From Lepas anatifera (Eukaryota; Arthropoda; Thecostraca; Lepadidae): DNA of 64,000 nucleotides. Of the stretch, positions 43,646-54,989 are shown piece by piece. Position numbers and translations under genes: made by a program. The notes under the pieces are model-generated. The model made no database searches, was not told the origin of the DNA, and saw nothing but the letters and a program-made list of their open reading frames with translations. Location of the stretch: the NCBI GenBank assembly GCA_034440635.1, contig JAOTON010002075.1, positions 1,459,501 to 1,523,500 of the forward strand, in the 5' to 3' direction. The stretch's first letter is position 1. Every line of letters starts with the position of its first letter.

Positions 43646-44264
43646 CAGCGAGGAAGAGTTTCACACAGGGGAAGACGTACGTAATCCCGAAGAGAGCAAT
43701 CTAATGTGGGAATAACTATATTAGCAAGTGCACTGATTGGGAAGTAAACCAGGGGCAAAAATACAAACTTTAAAGAATCTTTTCAGCTCAGTACTTTCTT
43801 ATGGCATTGGAGACAGCTAGACTCGAAGCCATACCTGAAATGGACACATTTGGCTACATTCGGCAACGTAACAATTTATATAAAGGATATTCCTCGATCA
43901 ACCAAGGCATGACGCCCTCATCTCTCGGATTGGCACCAAATTGGTATGGTGGGTGTCTTTGGTCCGTGGAGAGATTGAAAAGGTCACCTGAATCAGTGGC
44001 AAAGTTACGGAGTTTTGACCTGAGACAACTTTTATTTACGCGACCGTTGCAGTTTTTTTTACTGCTGTCACGTGCTTTAATCAAAGCAACATAGACATAG
44101 ACGAAAAGAAGCGAATGGTGTTTAAAATATTAATTCTAACTCAAATCTGTCAGATGCTACAGCCCAGAAACTTTTATCGAACATGTCACCTTGTTTGACC
44201 TGGCATGACCTCGATATTAACCTGAGCCAAAAGGCGACCGATATAGTTTCTTCATTGATTCTTT
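43646..44264. other. no recognised feature
   Basis: Unassigned DNA; ORFs at 43801-44094 on both strands lack motifs. Confidence 0.4.
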
Positions 44265-44707
44265 TTTTCTTTTTTTCACTTTATTACACTATATTTTTCG
44301 TCATCGAACAGTGCAACGTGGCCAATGGACAATAAACATCAACTCTTTCTCATTCATTGGTAGAATTGTGCACAGCTACCATCCTTCCCAGGCTTCATAA
44401 GCTTCATCACGCAGGGTCACAGCTAGCTTTAAAGGATTCCCCTGCCTATTGGATTTTCCAGCGGAGACCATTTCTCTATAAATCCTCACTCTTTGTTTTG
44501 GAAAACATGCGTTTCTTTAGAAGTACCAAAATCAAAACATTGCCGAAACTCTAATCCCAAAAACAGTATAGGAATAACTGAAAGTTCAAAATACTCAACC
44601 AAAAAACAAGAGGCACGTACAAAACAAACATGCGACACCTATAACTCCTTATTTCTTATTCCTTTGGCACACTCTGAACAGCATGTCTCCAGGCTTAAGC
44701 AAAGTTT

Positions 44708-46120
44708 TCAACCAATGATCCCCAATTTTCCGGAACATGTTTTCTCTTCCCTAATCGTTGCTGCATATCGTTCGATTTCCATATCCTTTTTAAGCCGGGA
44801 CTTAAAACTATCAATATGGGGGACTATCTCGCTGTTCTGAAGCATTGACTTTGCGAGTATTATTCCATGATTCACAAGGAGATTTTTGGTGTTTCCCATT
44901 ATTACGTGAGACAAATCCAACTCTACATGGATGCCCCAGTTTCTGAATGCAAGCGCAACGGATCTCCAAAAATCGTGTACTTGTACGCAATTATAAAACT
45001 TATGTTCGATGGTATCTAATTGCATTCTACATCTATCACAAAGTGGATCGTTTCTTATTTTATATCTATACAATGCTACGTTGCTGGCACTTTACGAGTA
45101 ATGATTTTGTAATGTAATGCCGCATAGTATGTTGACTTTGTATATTATTTAACTGCATAGTAAGTTTCAGGCCAAGAATCGTGGGTGAAATGGCGAGCCC
45201 AATAATATTCCCAGGTTTTTTGCTGTTAAAACTGAACTCGTGTTTTCACTATCAATTGGTACCAATGTCGAACACCTTTTTCTTTAGAGAGTGCGAACAA
45301 TATTATTGGGTGTATTTCTGGCTTTGGATTGGCACCTTTGCCAAACATTTGCTTAATCTCTGCTTTAATTGAATGCTTCAGCGTTGTGTAGTCCATACTA
45401 ATTCCCCCTATATTGTAAATATTCTGCAGATCTCGAAATGAAAGCAGGTTTCCACCCCTGTCAAGTACGTCATTCACTCTAACAATTCCTCTATTATACC
45501 AGTTCTTCATTCTACTTGTACAGTATTTTGTTGTTGCATCAGAGTACCAAATTCACAGATTAAGGTGTTCCTGTTCCAATATTGGGAACTTTTTTGCCAC
45601 GGAAGACCAGGACAAAAACATCTCTTTCCAAAAGGGGTTTTCAGTTAATGCTGAACGTTTGCAGAGGGACTCGCAGTTATTCTCCCATATAAGATGATCC
45701 CTGGATATAGTATCGGAAAAAAGACGTACCCAGGGGTGTTGCGACACGATCTGTCTTCTTACCCAGGATGCCTTTAGTGCTGCAATATGCGCATCAAGGT
45801 CTACCATTCCTAGCCCACCTTCAGCTAAATTCTTCGTTATTGTGTCTCGCTTGACTTTCTCACTTTTGCTGCCCCAAAGGAACGTGAGCAAGATTCTCCT
45901 TATCTTTTGCAACGTTTTTTCATCAGGCTTCGGCAGGACTGTAAGCATGTGCGTGAGCTGGGACAATAATAATGTTTTTATCAGTTATTCTACCAATTAG
46001 TGTGAGCTGTCTCACTCTCCACACAGCTATCGTATTTTGGATTCGGGTGACGAACTTGGCATAGTTTAAGGATGGAATGATGTTTATTTGGTTTTTGTGT
46101 ACAATGCCAAGGATTTTCAC
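44708..46120 (-). pseudogene. LINE ORF2 C-terminal domain
   Basis: Three or four frames in order: KILGIVHKNQ with WRVRQLTLIGR, the post-RT thumb; IRRILLTFLWGSK and NLAEGGLGMVDL, the usual FLW and GGLG boxes; a segment with WYNRGIVRVNDVLD; and the terminal YRYKIRNDPLCDRCRMQLDT with EHKFYNC, a C-x2-C...H-x4-C knuckle. Frame breaks separate them. Confidence 0.85.
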
Positions 46121-46124
46121 AGAT

Positions 46125-48930
46125 GGGCCATTCCACGACAAATCGACAAGTCGATAACACCCTCATGTTGCAGATTTCGGTGTATTTTTTGTCAGGGGGA
46201 CTATTGATGGCACTGATGATGATTTTCGTATTCATTTTCCTCCCTGACTTACGGTTTGAAAATTATAGCCTAAGGCATTTTGACCATACCCACTTGCATG
46301 TTTTTTTAAGACGAAATTTTACCCGTATGTTTCTACAAATTCTATAAAAACTTTATCTAGGTATATCAAGGACGAATTACGAATTCTGGATCATTAGAAA
46401 TATAATTCAAAAAATTAAATTTTAAATATATTATACATTCTTCAATTTTTCAAAATCTATAAAAACTATTTTCCTATTACTTATTTTAAACTTTTTGAGG
46501 CTCACGTTTCTCTTTATACTTTTCAGTAAAAAAGAATGGTGACTTTAACAGAAAGTGAGATCTGAGCTCCCAAACGTCCCAATCCCCACCTTTGTGAGGT
46601 TCGTGCACCAGCGCGGCCCACCGTCGCTGCAACTATCAAACGTCTCTCGTCACGAAAAAGGTGTCGATGGTGGAATTGGTCACCAATGAGGGTAAGGGTG
46701 TATTTAAAACAACAAATTGTAATCAATATCCCATTCCTTAACACCCACACTGGAGAAGCGTCCGACACTTACGGGCACTGGAGGGGGAGGACTGGTAGGC
46801 CCCCTGAGCTCTCGGAAACTAGGAGGCTTAGAAAAACTCCGGTTGGGGACTGGGTGGGAACTATTGAATCTATATTATGACTGATCTTAATTGACCTAGG
46901 TCAGTATCGTCAAGTTCAAACGAGGTCATTAAGGTCAAGTATTAGCCGTACTAGATATTCATCCGGAAATGCCGTGATTAAGCTCAAAGAAGTCCAGAAT
47001 GCACTAAAAACAGAGCCAGTTCATAGTGAGAACGTCCCAAGAATTGTAAACCTAATTTTTAGGGCTAAGGTCAGTCAAGGTCATTGACCTATGACGTCAC
47101 AATATGACATATTGCGTATAATTACACCATGACTAGCAACATAGCATCCGCTGGACGGGAAATGAGGATTGACCTTTAACCATGACATTTTACTTTGACC
47201 TGTGACCTTGACCTTTACACTGAGTTATCTTAACTATGACGTCGTAGCATAATATACGTCATACTGGACAACGCCATGCGACCGGAAGCACCGGGCCAAT
47301 GACTTTGAGAACGCTGGTATGGCCTTGAAATGTGACCTTGACCTTCATGAGGGGTGATATTGGCATATAATCTCGTTTTATATGGCGCTATAACGTTGCC
47401 AGTTGGTCTTTGATGCACGCGAACTGGTGCAAACGCGCGATTGCAGCGATCTCAAAATAAAGGGTTTAACTTTGAAAGCCTATAATTACAAAATTGGGCC
47501 GATTTTCAAGGTTATTTCACCAATCAACGTGCCATTGAATATTCTCAAAAGTAGCGAAATAGCGTTTTTGGCCACGAAGGGTTCTCCGGCCACCTAGAAA
47601 AAAATAGGTGGGGGCCTCCGAGGCTCCGCTGCGCTGGCATGAGGCCCCGGGCCACCAGTACTGGCTGGAATGTTACCCATCCCCTTACGATCTCAGCAAA
47701 CATGCATGGAAGGGGACACGGAAAGCAGTGTTCCATTGCTTGCCTCGATCTCAACCCAAAATGCTTCAACAAAAAGTACTCAAATTAGCTACTGAGCTTA
47801 GAAAACGCTTCAATAAGGCAGTCGCGAGAAAGAAACATTGAAGATTAACAAATTCGTTCCGGTTAATTCGAAGACCGTTATTCCCCATGAACTCTCGAAT
47901 GATGAGGGACAGAAGGTTCGAGTTTCAAATTGAATCAGTGAGTTCAATGGCACCATGTGATGGAGTCGTTCTTCCGATCCGTGGGTCAGATCTTAAATAA
48001 AGCAGCATATCTTAATCTTATATGTTCGAAAAGCAGCTGTCGGCGTGGACGCCACGTGGCTTTTTGTTTGTGATGTGTGCTTTCTAATACAAATTGAACT
48101 GGGATACATGCAACTTTTTTTAGAGTATGGGTAGAAAAAGAAAACTATCTAAAACAAACCTAAGACAACAGTAATAATCGGCTTCTGACGCATAATCCTT
48201 CCCCCCCCATTTTCCACCAAATGCACCAGAGTGTCGGAATTCTTCCGAATGTTCCAGACATACGTTCATTTCTTTCAGTCAATTTTTATGTTAGCAATAG
48301 TAGCCTCCACACCACATCTAGTTTATTCGCAATGTCACCGAAGCGCAGTCTTGCTCAGTTCTCCCCTCCCCGTTACCCCACTTCCAACCGGACGCGTCTA
48401 TGCGGCGTGCCGACTGCAGGCTGAGTGGCCGGCGACGGTGTGTTGGGCTTGGTCTGAGGTGCTCGTTACTGATTTTGCTCTGTAGTATCCAATCTTTTTA
48501 TTAGCGTTATATGTAGTTTAAGCAATTCTCTTTCACGTGAAGTTGTTTTGAAGTCAATAAAAACATAGGAAATATGTATACTTATCTTTGCAAAAGTTTG
48601 GAATTAGATTTTATACATATTCGTGCCAGTTAATATAATTAAACTTACATATTTGTATTGTTCCGGCTTTTGTCATTATTTTCATGTAACCTCTTGAAGG
48701 AAGACCTTTAATTTAAATGGCTAAAAACTCGAGCGAAAAGTCCGATGCACGCGTCCGATGCTACATTGCCAGAGGCTATAACTCCGAAACGATTATCTGG
48801 ACGAGATTAAAAAAATACCACAGTCGTTTTCAGCGCCACTGAGAACCCTAGTCCCAAATTTTCATGAAAATCTGAGATATGAGGGTGTTATTTCAACCCA
48901 TCGATTTGTCGATTTGTCGTGGAATGCCCC
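46125..48930. mobile_element. 2.8-kb TIR element inserted in LINE ORF2
   Basis: The ends GGGCCATTCCACGACAAATC and, inverted, GGGGCATTCCACGACAAATC extend as diverged inverted repeats for roughly 150 bp (ATAACACCCTCAT, then GATTTT, then TATAGCCT). Target AGAT is duplicated at 46121-46124 and 48931-48934. The interior is rich in CAAGGTCA-type words and has no clear transposase. A small + strand frame (47608-47841) ends CLPRSQPKMLQQKVLKLATE with a basic tail and might be a transposase remnant. The ends resemble those of the element at 60370. Confidence 0.8.
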
Positions 48931-48934
48931 AGAT

Positions 48935-50250
48935 GTCACCCAATCGAAGTTAAAATTCCAATCATTTTGGGCCGATGTTTGTACGGGGTGCTGCTCATAT
49001 CCAAGCCACACTGCCTTGCACTTATTAATATTGGGATAAAGTCCTGAAAATTTTGCATACTTCCAGAGATCGTAAAAAAGTGCTCTTACGCTATTGATGT
49101 TTCCATCTAAGAGACATACGATGTCGTCAGCATATACAAATATTTTGTACTCCTCTCCTGCAATGTGGACTCCTTTAATACTGCTATTCTGGCGAATTTT
49201 GTCCAAAAGATGGTCTATAGCTAAGATGAATAAGTAGCAACTCACTGGATCACCTTGCCTGCAGGATCTCTGTAGCCTTATTGGCCTAGATAAGTGTCCG
49301 TTATATGTAACCCGTGCAGAAGACTCTCTATGCAACATTTTACCCACTCTATGATATTGTTTGGGGATCGGCGTACTGTGAGGCTTCTTCTAAGAGCTCC
49401 CAGCTCATGGAATCAAAAGCACGCTCAAAATCTATGGCCACGAGGAGACCGCTTTTCTTTTGTTGATTTAAGGCGCTAATGAAATCGTAAACAAGTCTTG
49501 TATTGTCTCCAATGAATCTGCCAGTTAAAAAACTGGTCTGCTCAGGCTTAATGACGCTACTTAGAATCTTAAACTCCACTCTGCACGCTGCTCCTGAAGA
49601 TACGGAATAAGAAAAATTTGAGTCTGTTCCAAAAGAGCTTAAATAATTCAGCAGAAAAACCATCTGACCCCGGACTCCTTCCATTTTTTATTTTTCCGAT
49701 TACACTGGATAGCTCCTCAACAGTCACTGGTTGTTTTAAATAGTCTATTTGTGTTTCACATAGTGCAACACAAATTGTTCTTGCTCAGGTGCTCTGTTAT
49801 TTCTCTCGAGTCTTGTTCTTGGCTTTTTCCGAACACTTTTTTGAAATGGCTTACAAAAGCGTCAATTATTTCCGCCTGGCTACTTAAAACCGATCCGTCT
49901 ACGTTTAAGGAACATATCATTTTTTACTCAGCTTGACGTTTTTCTAGGTTACAAAAGTAGGCTGAAGGTCTCTCGCCTTGCTCATGCCATCTCACTCTTG
50001 ACCGAATAATTGCTCCCCCAAGCTTTGCCTGCCGCATAAGCTCATGTTCCTTCTTTGCTGCATCCAAGCGTGTCCTCTTCTCAGTATTTTGTGACAGATT
50101 GGGATCCTTATCCAGGTCTACTATTTCCCTCCAAAGTGTTTCCTCCCGCTTGCGTTCTTCCTTTGCCCTTCTTATACTGTATGTGATTGTTTCCGTTCTG
50201 ATTTGCAACATTAGTGTTTCAATAAGAGAGCGTCGTTCACTGTGAACAAC
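48935..50250 (-). pseudogene. LINE reverse transcriptase domain
   Basis: The pre-RT helical segment (50211-49924) has RWHEQGERPSAYFCNLEKR. Then come SFLTGRFIGDNTRLVYDFIS, LLVAIDFERAFDSMSWELL, the RQGDPVSCYLFILAIDHLL box, and the intact catalytic FVYADDIVCLL with NINKCKAVWLG. The ordering is that of L1/Tx1-type RTs. Frameshifts occur between about 49930 and 49690 and near 49348. Confidence 0.88.
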
Positions 50251-50390
50251 AGTTCTGGCACATTTTCCAGGTTATTTCTGAAACTGGTTTCATAAACTGG
50301 AGCTGCATATTGATTAACGAATTCACTAATGACACTGTGTATCTTTTCAGAATAGGTTTGATCCTTTAAAAGAGATGTGTTAAACTTATA

Positions 50391-51130
50391 CTAACCGGGG
50401 CCTTTTGGCTGTTGGTTAAGACGAATATGAAGTGAAACGAGTGAATGGTCTGTACAATATCCAGTATGAATGTTAGCGTCATTCACCGCCACCGATAGAC
50501 AGGTCGAAATCAGAAAGAAATCTAGTCGCGATTGTTTAAAAGTTGGGTGATATCGCTTCCAAGTAAATTTCTTTTCATCTGGTTTCCTTTCGCTGAATAT
50601 GTCTATCAGATTATGTCTTATCATTAATGTTTTTAGCTCTTTGGTTGCCCTTGGGTTATTTTTTTCTCACGTAATTTTGGGTGTCCAAGTTTTGATTTAG
50701 TACTAAGTTGAAGTCCCCAACCATAATTAAGGGAAGATTCATAGACTCTTCCTCTAGATTTTTAGATAGAGCGCGGTAAAAGTCCGGCTGGTCCTCATTG
50801 GGACCATAAACACAACAAATAAAGAATTTTGTTTCCGCTGCTTCTACCCTACACATGATAAAGTTACCATTAGGATCAAATGATTCACCATAGATCTTCA
50901 ATGCCTGCCTATTGCCCGTCAAAATAGCTCCTCCTCTGGAATTACCAGTCAGAGCGGCAACGATTGCTGGGTATCCCCAGGCATTCTTGAAATTGGTTTC
51001 CTTTCCTTTTTACACGTATGTCCTAGAGACATATTATATCTGCTTTATGCCTCCGTAAATACATAAACACATCCTTACGTTTTCTAAAATCGCCTAGGCC
51101 TCTACCATTCATGGATATTATTTGTAGCTC
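50391..51130 (-). pseudogene. LINE AP endonuclease domain
   Basis: The start is SMNGRGLGDFRKRKDVFMYL with a stop in the ICL.D(E/T) box. Then comes FFICCVYGPNEDQ with GDFNLVLNQNLDTQNY. After a one-base A-run shift near 50650 follow the FTWKRYHPTFKQSRLDFFLI and CTDHSLVSLHI boxes (SDH-type catalytic His). This domain nicks target DNA. Confidence 0.85.
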
Positions 51131-51549
51131 TGATATATTGTTACGTTGGCTTATCGTGGAAGAGGGGAAAACATTTCCCACTCATCGGTACACGAGCAAA
51201 CAAAAGGACATTTCGGCATATGGCAGATGATCCGTACTAGTTTTTTGGTCTTATGATAGGCCAAACTGATTACCACCATATTTACATGTGGAGCACACCG
51301 TCTCATCTCTAAACTCTGGCTCAAAAGTCATAAACACAAGCCCAAACACAAGCACAATGAAGATACATAGCACACAATGGAACAACATGCCTAATATGTT
51401 CAGTGCTGGTGCTCATAGATACCATTTAATCATTCTTCCGGTGTAGGCTATTTGGTGCGCAGAAGCTTCTGATGTCCCCAGCGGCACGTCAGCGGAGGCC
51501 AGTGCACCTGTCGGCTGACCTCAGTCTCGATTCTCGTGCACTGCCTCCA

Positions 51550-52743
51550 TCAGATGGCTGATATGCTCCATGTTGAGCTGCTGACCGTTGTCGCAGTGTG
51601 TTCCATGGTGTGTTCCATGGATACTTGTCTCTGTTCTTGTCTTTCCTCTCTGTCTCTGTAGCTCCTCACCCCCTGCGAGGGGTCAGGGTCTGTCCTTTCC
51701 CTTCTGTGTTCACTTCCTTCTTGCTCCGGCTCGTTATAGACTCGTAGAGGGGGCGAGTAGAATGATTGGGTGAGACTTCTCTCTTCTCTTCTTCTCTCCG
51801 GGTCGTGACCGTGTTCCCCTTGCGATCTGATCCCTGCTGGTCGGTAGTTACGATTCTGTGGTTCTACCGCTGGTCTGATTTGTCTTCCCTCGCTGTCGGA
51901 GTTTGCGTTAGTGTTTTGACTTGAAGAAGTAAACCGATGGAGCAGTCTCTGGAGCGCCTCCTCGCTTGGGATAGGCACAAAGCGTGTACAGTTTGCCTCC
52001 ACACAAAAGACAGTGCCAGAACGGGTGCTGACGCCTCTGATAAGCTCCCTGTGTTTGAGTTTCATCAGTTCATCACACCAGCTCTGCCTCCTGGCTGTGC
52101 TTTTCTCCCGGACAAATAGGCCAGTTCCTCGAAGACGCGTCTTTCCTCGAAATATTTGGTCTCTGTTGGACCCTGGGAAGCTGTGTGAAACGCGCACCCA
52201 TATTTTCCCCCTGTCCCGCTGCACTTCTTTGACCTGATTGTAGTCCAGTCTGAAGCCTAGGAGATCTAGAAGCATATCGTGCAGGAGGCGTGGTGCGTCT
52301 TCGGGCCTGTCATTTCTTGTGAGCTTTGGGATCGCTGGGCCCGAGAAAACCAACCAGTCCAGCAGCTTCTCTTTCTCAAAGCTATCCAGCTGGTCCTCTA
52401 CTGCTCGAAGACGCCGCTGGCATTGCTGCAGCTCATTTTTTGTTTCGAAGGCATTCTTCTCAGTCTTCGATAGCCTTTGGGAGATTACTTCGTTTGCTGT
52501 GAGTGCAAAGTTCAAAGAATCCTCCACTGCACTAATTCTAGTGTCAATTTCTTTCTTTACTTCTTCGGTTATTTCCTTCCTTGTTCGAGCCAGTTCTTGG
52601 GTTATAAACCTCTTCAGGTCTTCCATGTTTGTGCCGCCAGTCGCTTTCTCTTGCTCGTCCACTGAAATTTCCTCTTGGGGTTCTCCGCGTGGGGTTTTCT
52701 CATTTGCCTTTTGCAGTGGGCTTGAATTTTTCCGCTTTCCCAT
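51550..52743 (-). CDS. LINE ORF1 RNA-binding protein
   Basis: Starting at ATG 52743 (MGKRKNSSPLQ) the product has about 397 residues; an in-frame ATG at 52815 would run back through a tRNA-like sequence. It has a basic N-terminus and a long coiled coil (ITQELARTRKEITEEVKKEI to QLDSFEKEKLLD). An RRM-like core follows (WLVFSGPAIP, then KIWVRVSHSF and LRGTGLFVREK), with a charged, Arg-rich tail. This is the standard ORF1p layout: trimerising coil plus nucleic-acid-binding fold. The frame is intact. Confidence 0.8.
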   Translation of the reverse strand: MGKRKNSSPLQKANEKTPRGEPQEEISVDEQEKATGGTNMEDLKRFITQELARTRKEITEEVKKEIDTRISAVEDSLNFALTANEVISQRLSKTEKNAFETKNELQQCQRRLRAVEDQLDSFEKEKLLDWLVFSGPAIPKLTRNDRPEDAPRLLHDMLLDLLGFRLDYNQVKEVQRDRGKIWVRVSHSFPGSNRDQIFRGKTRLRGTGLFVREKSTARRQSWCDELMKLKHRELIRGVSTRSGTVFCVEANCTRFVPIPSEEALQRLLHRFTSSSQNTNANSDSEGRQIRPAVEPQNRNYRPAGIRSQGEHGHDPERRREERSLTQSFYSPPLRVYNEPEQEGSEHRRERTDPDPSQGVRSYRDREERQEQRQVSMEHTMEHTATTVSSSTWSISAI

Positions 52744-52757
52744 ATCCAAAAATCGAG

Positions 52758-52831
52758 CAGTCACTCCCAGATTCGATCTGGAGTCCTCTGCCCTTTTGAA
52801 AGTCCTCCGTACCACTCAGCTACGGTCACTG
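52758..52831 (-). tRNA. tRNA-like sequence or tRNA pseudogene at the LINE 5' end
   Basis: 74 nt: 5' arm CAGTGAC and 3' arm GTGACTG pair at 6 of 7 positions. There is an A box TAGCTGAGTGGTA and a T arm TCCAG-ATCGAAT-CTGGG with a 7-base loop. The anticodon arm does not form a proper 5-bp stem, so it is not a functional tRNA. It lies in the same orientation and just upstream of ORF1. Confidence 0.5.
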
Positions 52832-53630
52832 AAATAGTGCCTGGCTCCTTCTATTTAGGGATTTTCATCCATGTACCGCCACCCCAACCGTGAGCGCTAA
52901 CATGGCTGCTGGCGGGTTCACCCTCAACCGCACCCGACGTTAAGAGCCTATGGTCGGGTGCGTACAGTTTATTTTATAAAGAAAGGCTGGTCTAAAAACA
53001 GGCAGATATATCAGTTATGTGTTCTGGACGCATCAAAAGACCACTCACGTGCCACACACTCCCACAATCCAAACAAATCACAGGAGCGCCCACCACACGT
53101 CCATTCCTGCCGACGGTGGCGCCATCCTCTCTCTTCATTGATTCTTAGGAGTTATCCACGCACGCGATTTTTCGCTATCCCGCAGCAGAGACGAGATCGA
53201 GGGAGGTGTTTAAACCCCCCCCCCCCCCCTCCCTGGGGCGAGGGTGGCTCAGATGTCCACTAGGGCGGGTTTTAACGTTGGGCCAGAAGTGCAGCCTGGT
53301 GAAATGGGTTTATTAATTATATAGATTAAATATTCAGAAGAGGATTGAGTTGAGGGGCATGTGCTCCAGGATTCATATTTTTGGGTAGGCACGTATTTAT
53401 TGATAATATGTTTATCTGCAGCCAGACTATCGCGTTTGACCCACCTATCCAATTTGCCGTTATGTTCATTGTGAACACTATTCGGAAGACTTCACTCCGT
53501 TGTACCACCACCGCCATCGCTGCTGATGGCGTGACAGTCCGCAGTAACGGCCTGTCACCGCCATTCCTGATGTTGGATGACCTCCCCCGGCCAGTCCTGC
53601 GGCGTCGGCGCCAACGCCCCTTCACCCTAA
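52832..53630. other. unassigned DNA with a TTAA-MITE terminal relic
   Basis: At 53160-53260 a CGATTTTTCGCTATCCC, GAGATCGAGG, long C run, GAGGGTGGCTCAGA order repeats the right end of the TTAA MITEs without the terminus. The rest shows no coding signal. Confidence 0.4.
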
Positions 53631-54552
53631 CACGCACTTTGACGGGGAGAGGGCGAGTATCCACCCCTCGGGATTTTTTTAGAGATAAATAAAAACGGCG
53701 GCGCGTAGCGCCACCGTACTTGGCATACCCTTTGTTCTGATCAATTTTACAACTTTTCCCCAAAATTTATGGTTAGGGCATTTCAGGTCAATCACTGGTC
53801 AAGTGACTTACCTTTAAAACAACATTTTCAACTTAAAAAAACTAAAAACAACAACTTAAACAAACTTAAAAACAACAAACTACCTAAAAAAACAGCGTTA
53901 AACAACTTTTCAACGTTTACCTTAAAAAAGTTTAAGATGGCGTAAGTCAGAACAGGGTGAACCTATGCAATTGAAACTCGTTTCACGTACTGACCCACCT
54001 AGTTTTCCAAAATACATGCCGGTATTTTTTATATCGATGACCCAATGTCAGGTACGAGCCATGACCTCTCCATTACAAAAACATTGGAAAAAATGGTTTA
54101 CAGTGAATAATTTGGTAAAGGATGGTGATAGAGCGTGTATTTTAACGGCATTAGATTTGCCGCATCCTTGCAGTTCAAATTACCTGCATTTTGACCTAAT
54201 ATTACCTTGACATGACTTCAGGTCAGGTTAAATCCTAGATATCTGACCTGATGGGACGGAGCAAGGTCACATTATACATCATTCGATTTGGCTTGTTGCG
54301 CAAATTCCAATGGTGCAGATTGTTTTGCTCTATCTTGACTAGTTCAGATGTAATGACTGAAAACCTTCATTTACATGTTATTCCTATGGTGGCATGCCTT
54401 GACCTGCAATGACCTTAAATTTGACCCGAGAAAAATTGTTCAAATATTTCTATATACATTTGAATGGGCTATCGAAGACGTCAGGGGAGGGGTAACCGTC
54501 CAATCCCCCCCCGTCAAAATGAAGGTGGCTTAGACCACCATCGATGCGCGTG
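53631..54552. mobile_element. TTAA-type MITE, copy C
   Basis: Left CACGCACTTTGACGGGGAG after CTAA; right ATCGATGCGCGTG followed by TTAA (54553-54556). The interior matches A and B (AAAACGGCGGCGCGTAGCGC hairpin, TTTAAGATGGCGTAAGTC, GGATGGTGATAGAGCG). It has a unique A-rich stretch of AACAAC words at 53815-53900. Confidence 0.8.
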
Positions 54553-54556
54553 TTAA

Positions 54557-54989
54557 TTTTAGCGTTTCTCACACTGGTGCTCCAGATTTCAACAGTTACA
54601 AATAGGTAATAACAGTAAACCCGTTCGCTTCGCTGAGCTCCACTTACAAGCCCGTTCGATTGGCTGAGCCCTGATTCGGCCACGAACCCGGCTGTTTTCG
54701 AGGAGACTGGACAGTATATACCTTGTCAATTAATCAATAATAGTCATCAATATCAAAATTTTTCAATGAGAAAATAGGTACACAATTGCGATTCACCTAC
54801 CACATAGAACGAGAAGAAATATTTACCGGTCTGGATTCCCCGGATGTTCGCCAGCCACGCTGGCCAGCTCGGTTTTTTCTGATCTCTGAACGGATCCGCC
54901 CCTCACGGTAGAGCTCAGTCTGTCGGAGCTGGGCTATTTATTTAAATGCAGCGTCCGCCTGCCCCCTGCACTCTCAGGCCGTAGAGAGG
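54557..54989. other. no recognised feature
   Basis: Unassigned DNA between the MITE and the 55-bp array. No motif or ORF of note. Confidence 0.4.

Larger units (their letters stand above)
44265..52757 (-). mobile_element. L1/Tx1-like LINE, nearly full length, interrupted
   Basis: ORF1 (52743-51550), then an ORF2 with AP endonuclease (about 51130-50391), RT (about 50250-48935), and, beyond a 2.8-kb insertion, a C-terminal domain (46120-44708), all in order on the - strand. A 3' AATAAAGTG with two A7G runs near 44288-44256 is a plausible tail. Excluding the insertion it is about 5.7 kb. Several frameshifts and stops in ORF2 make it inactive. Confidence 0.88.
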
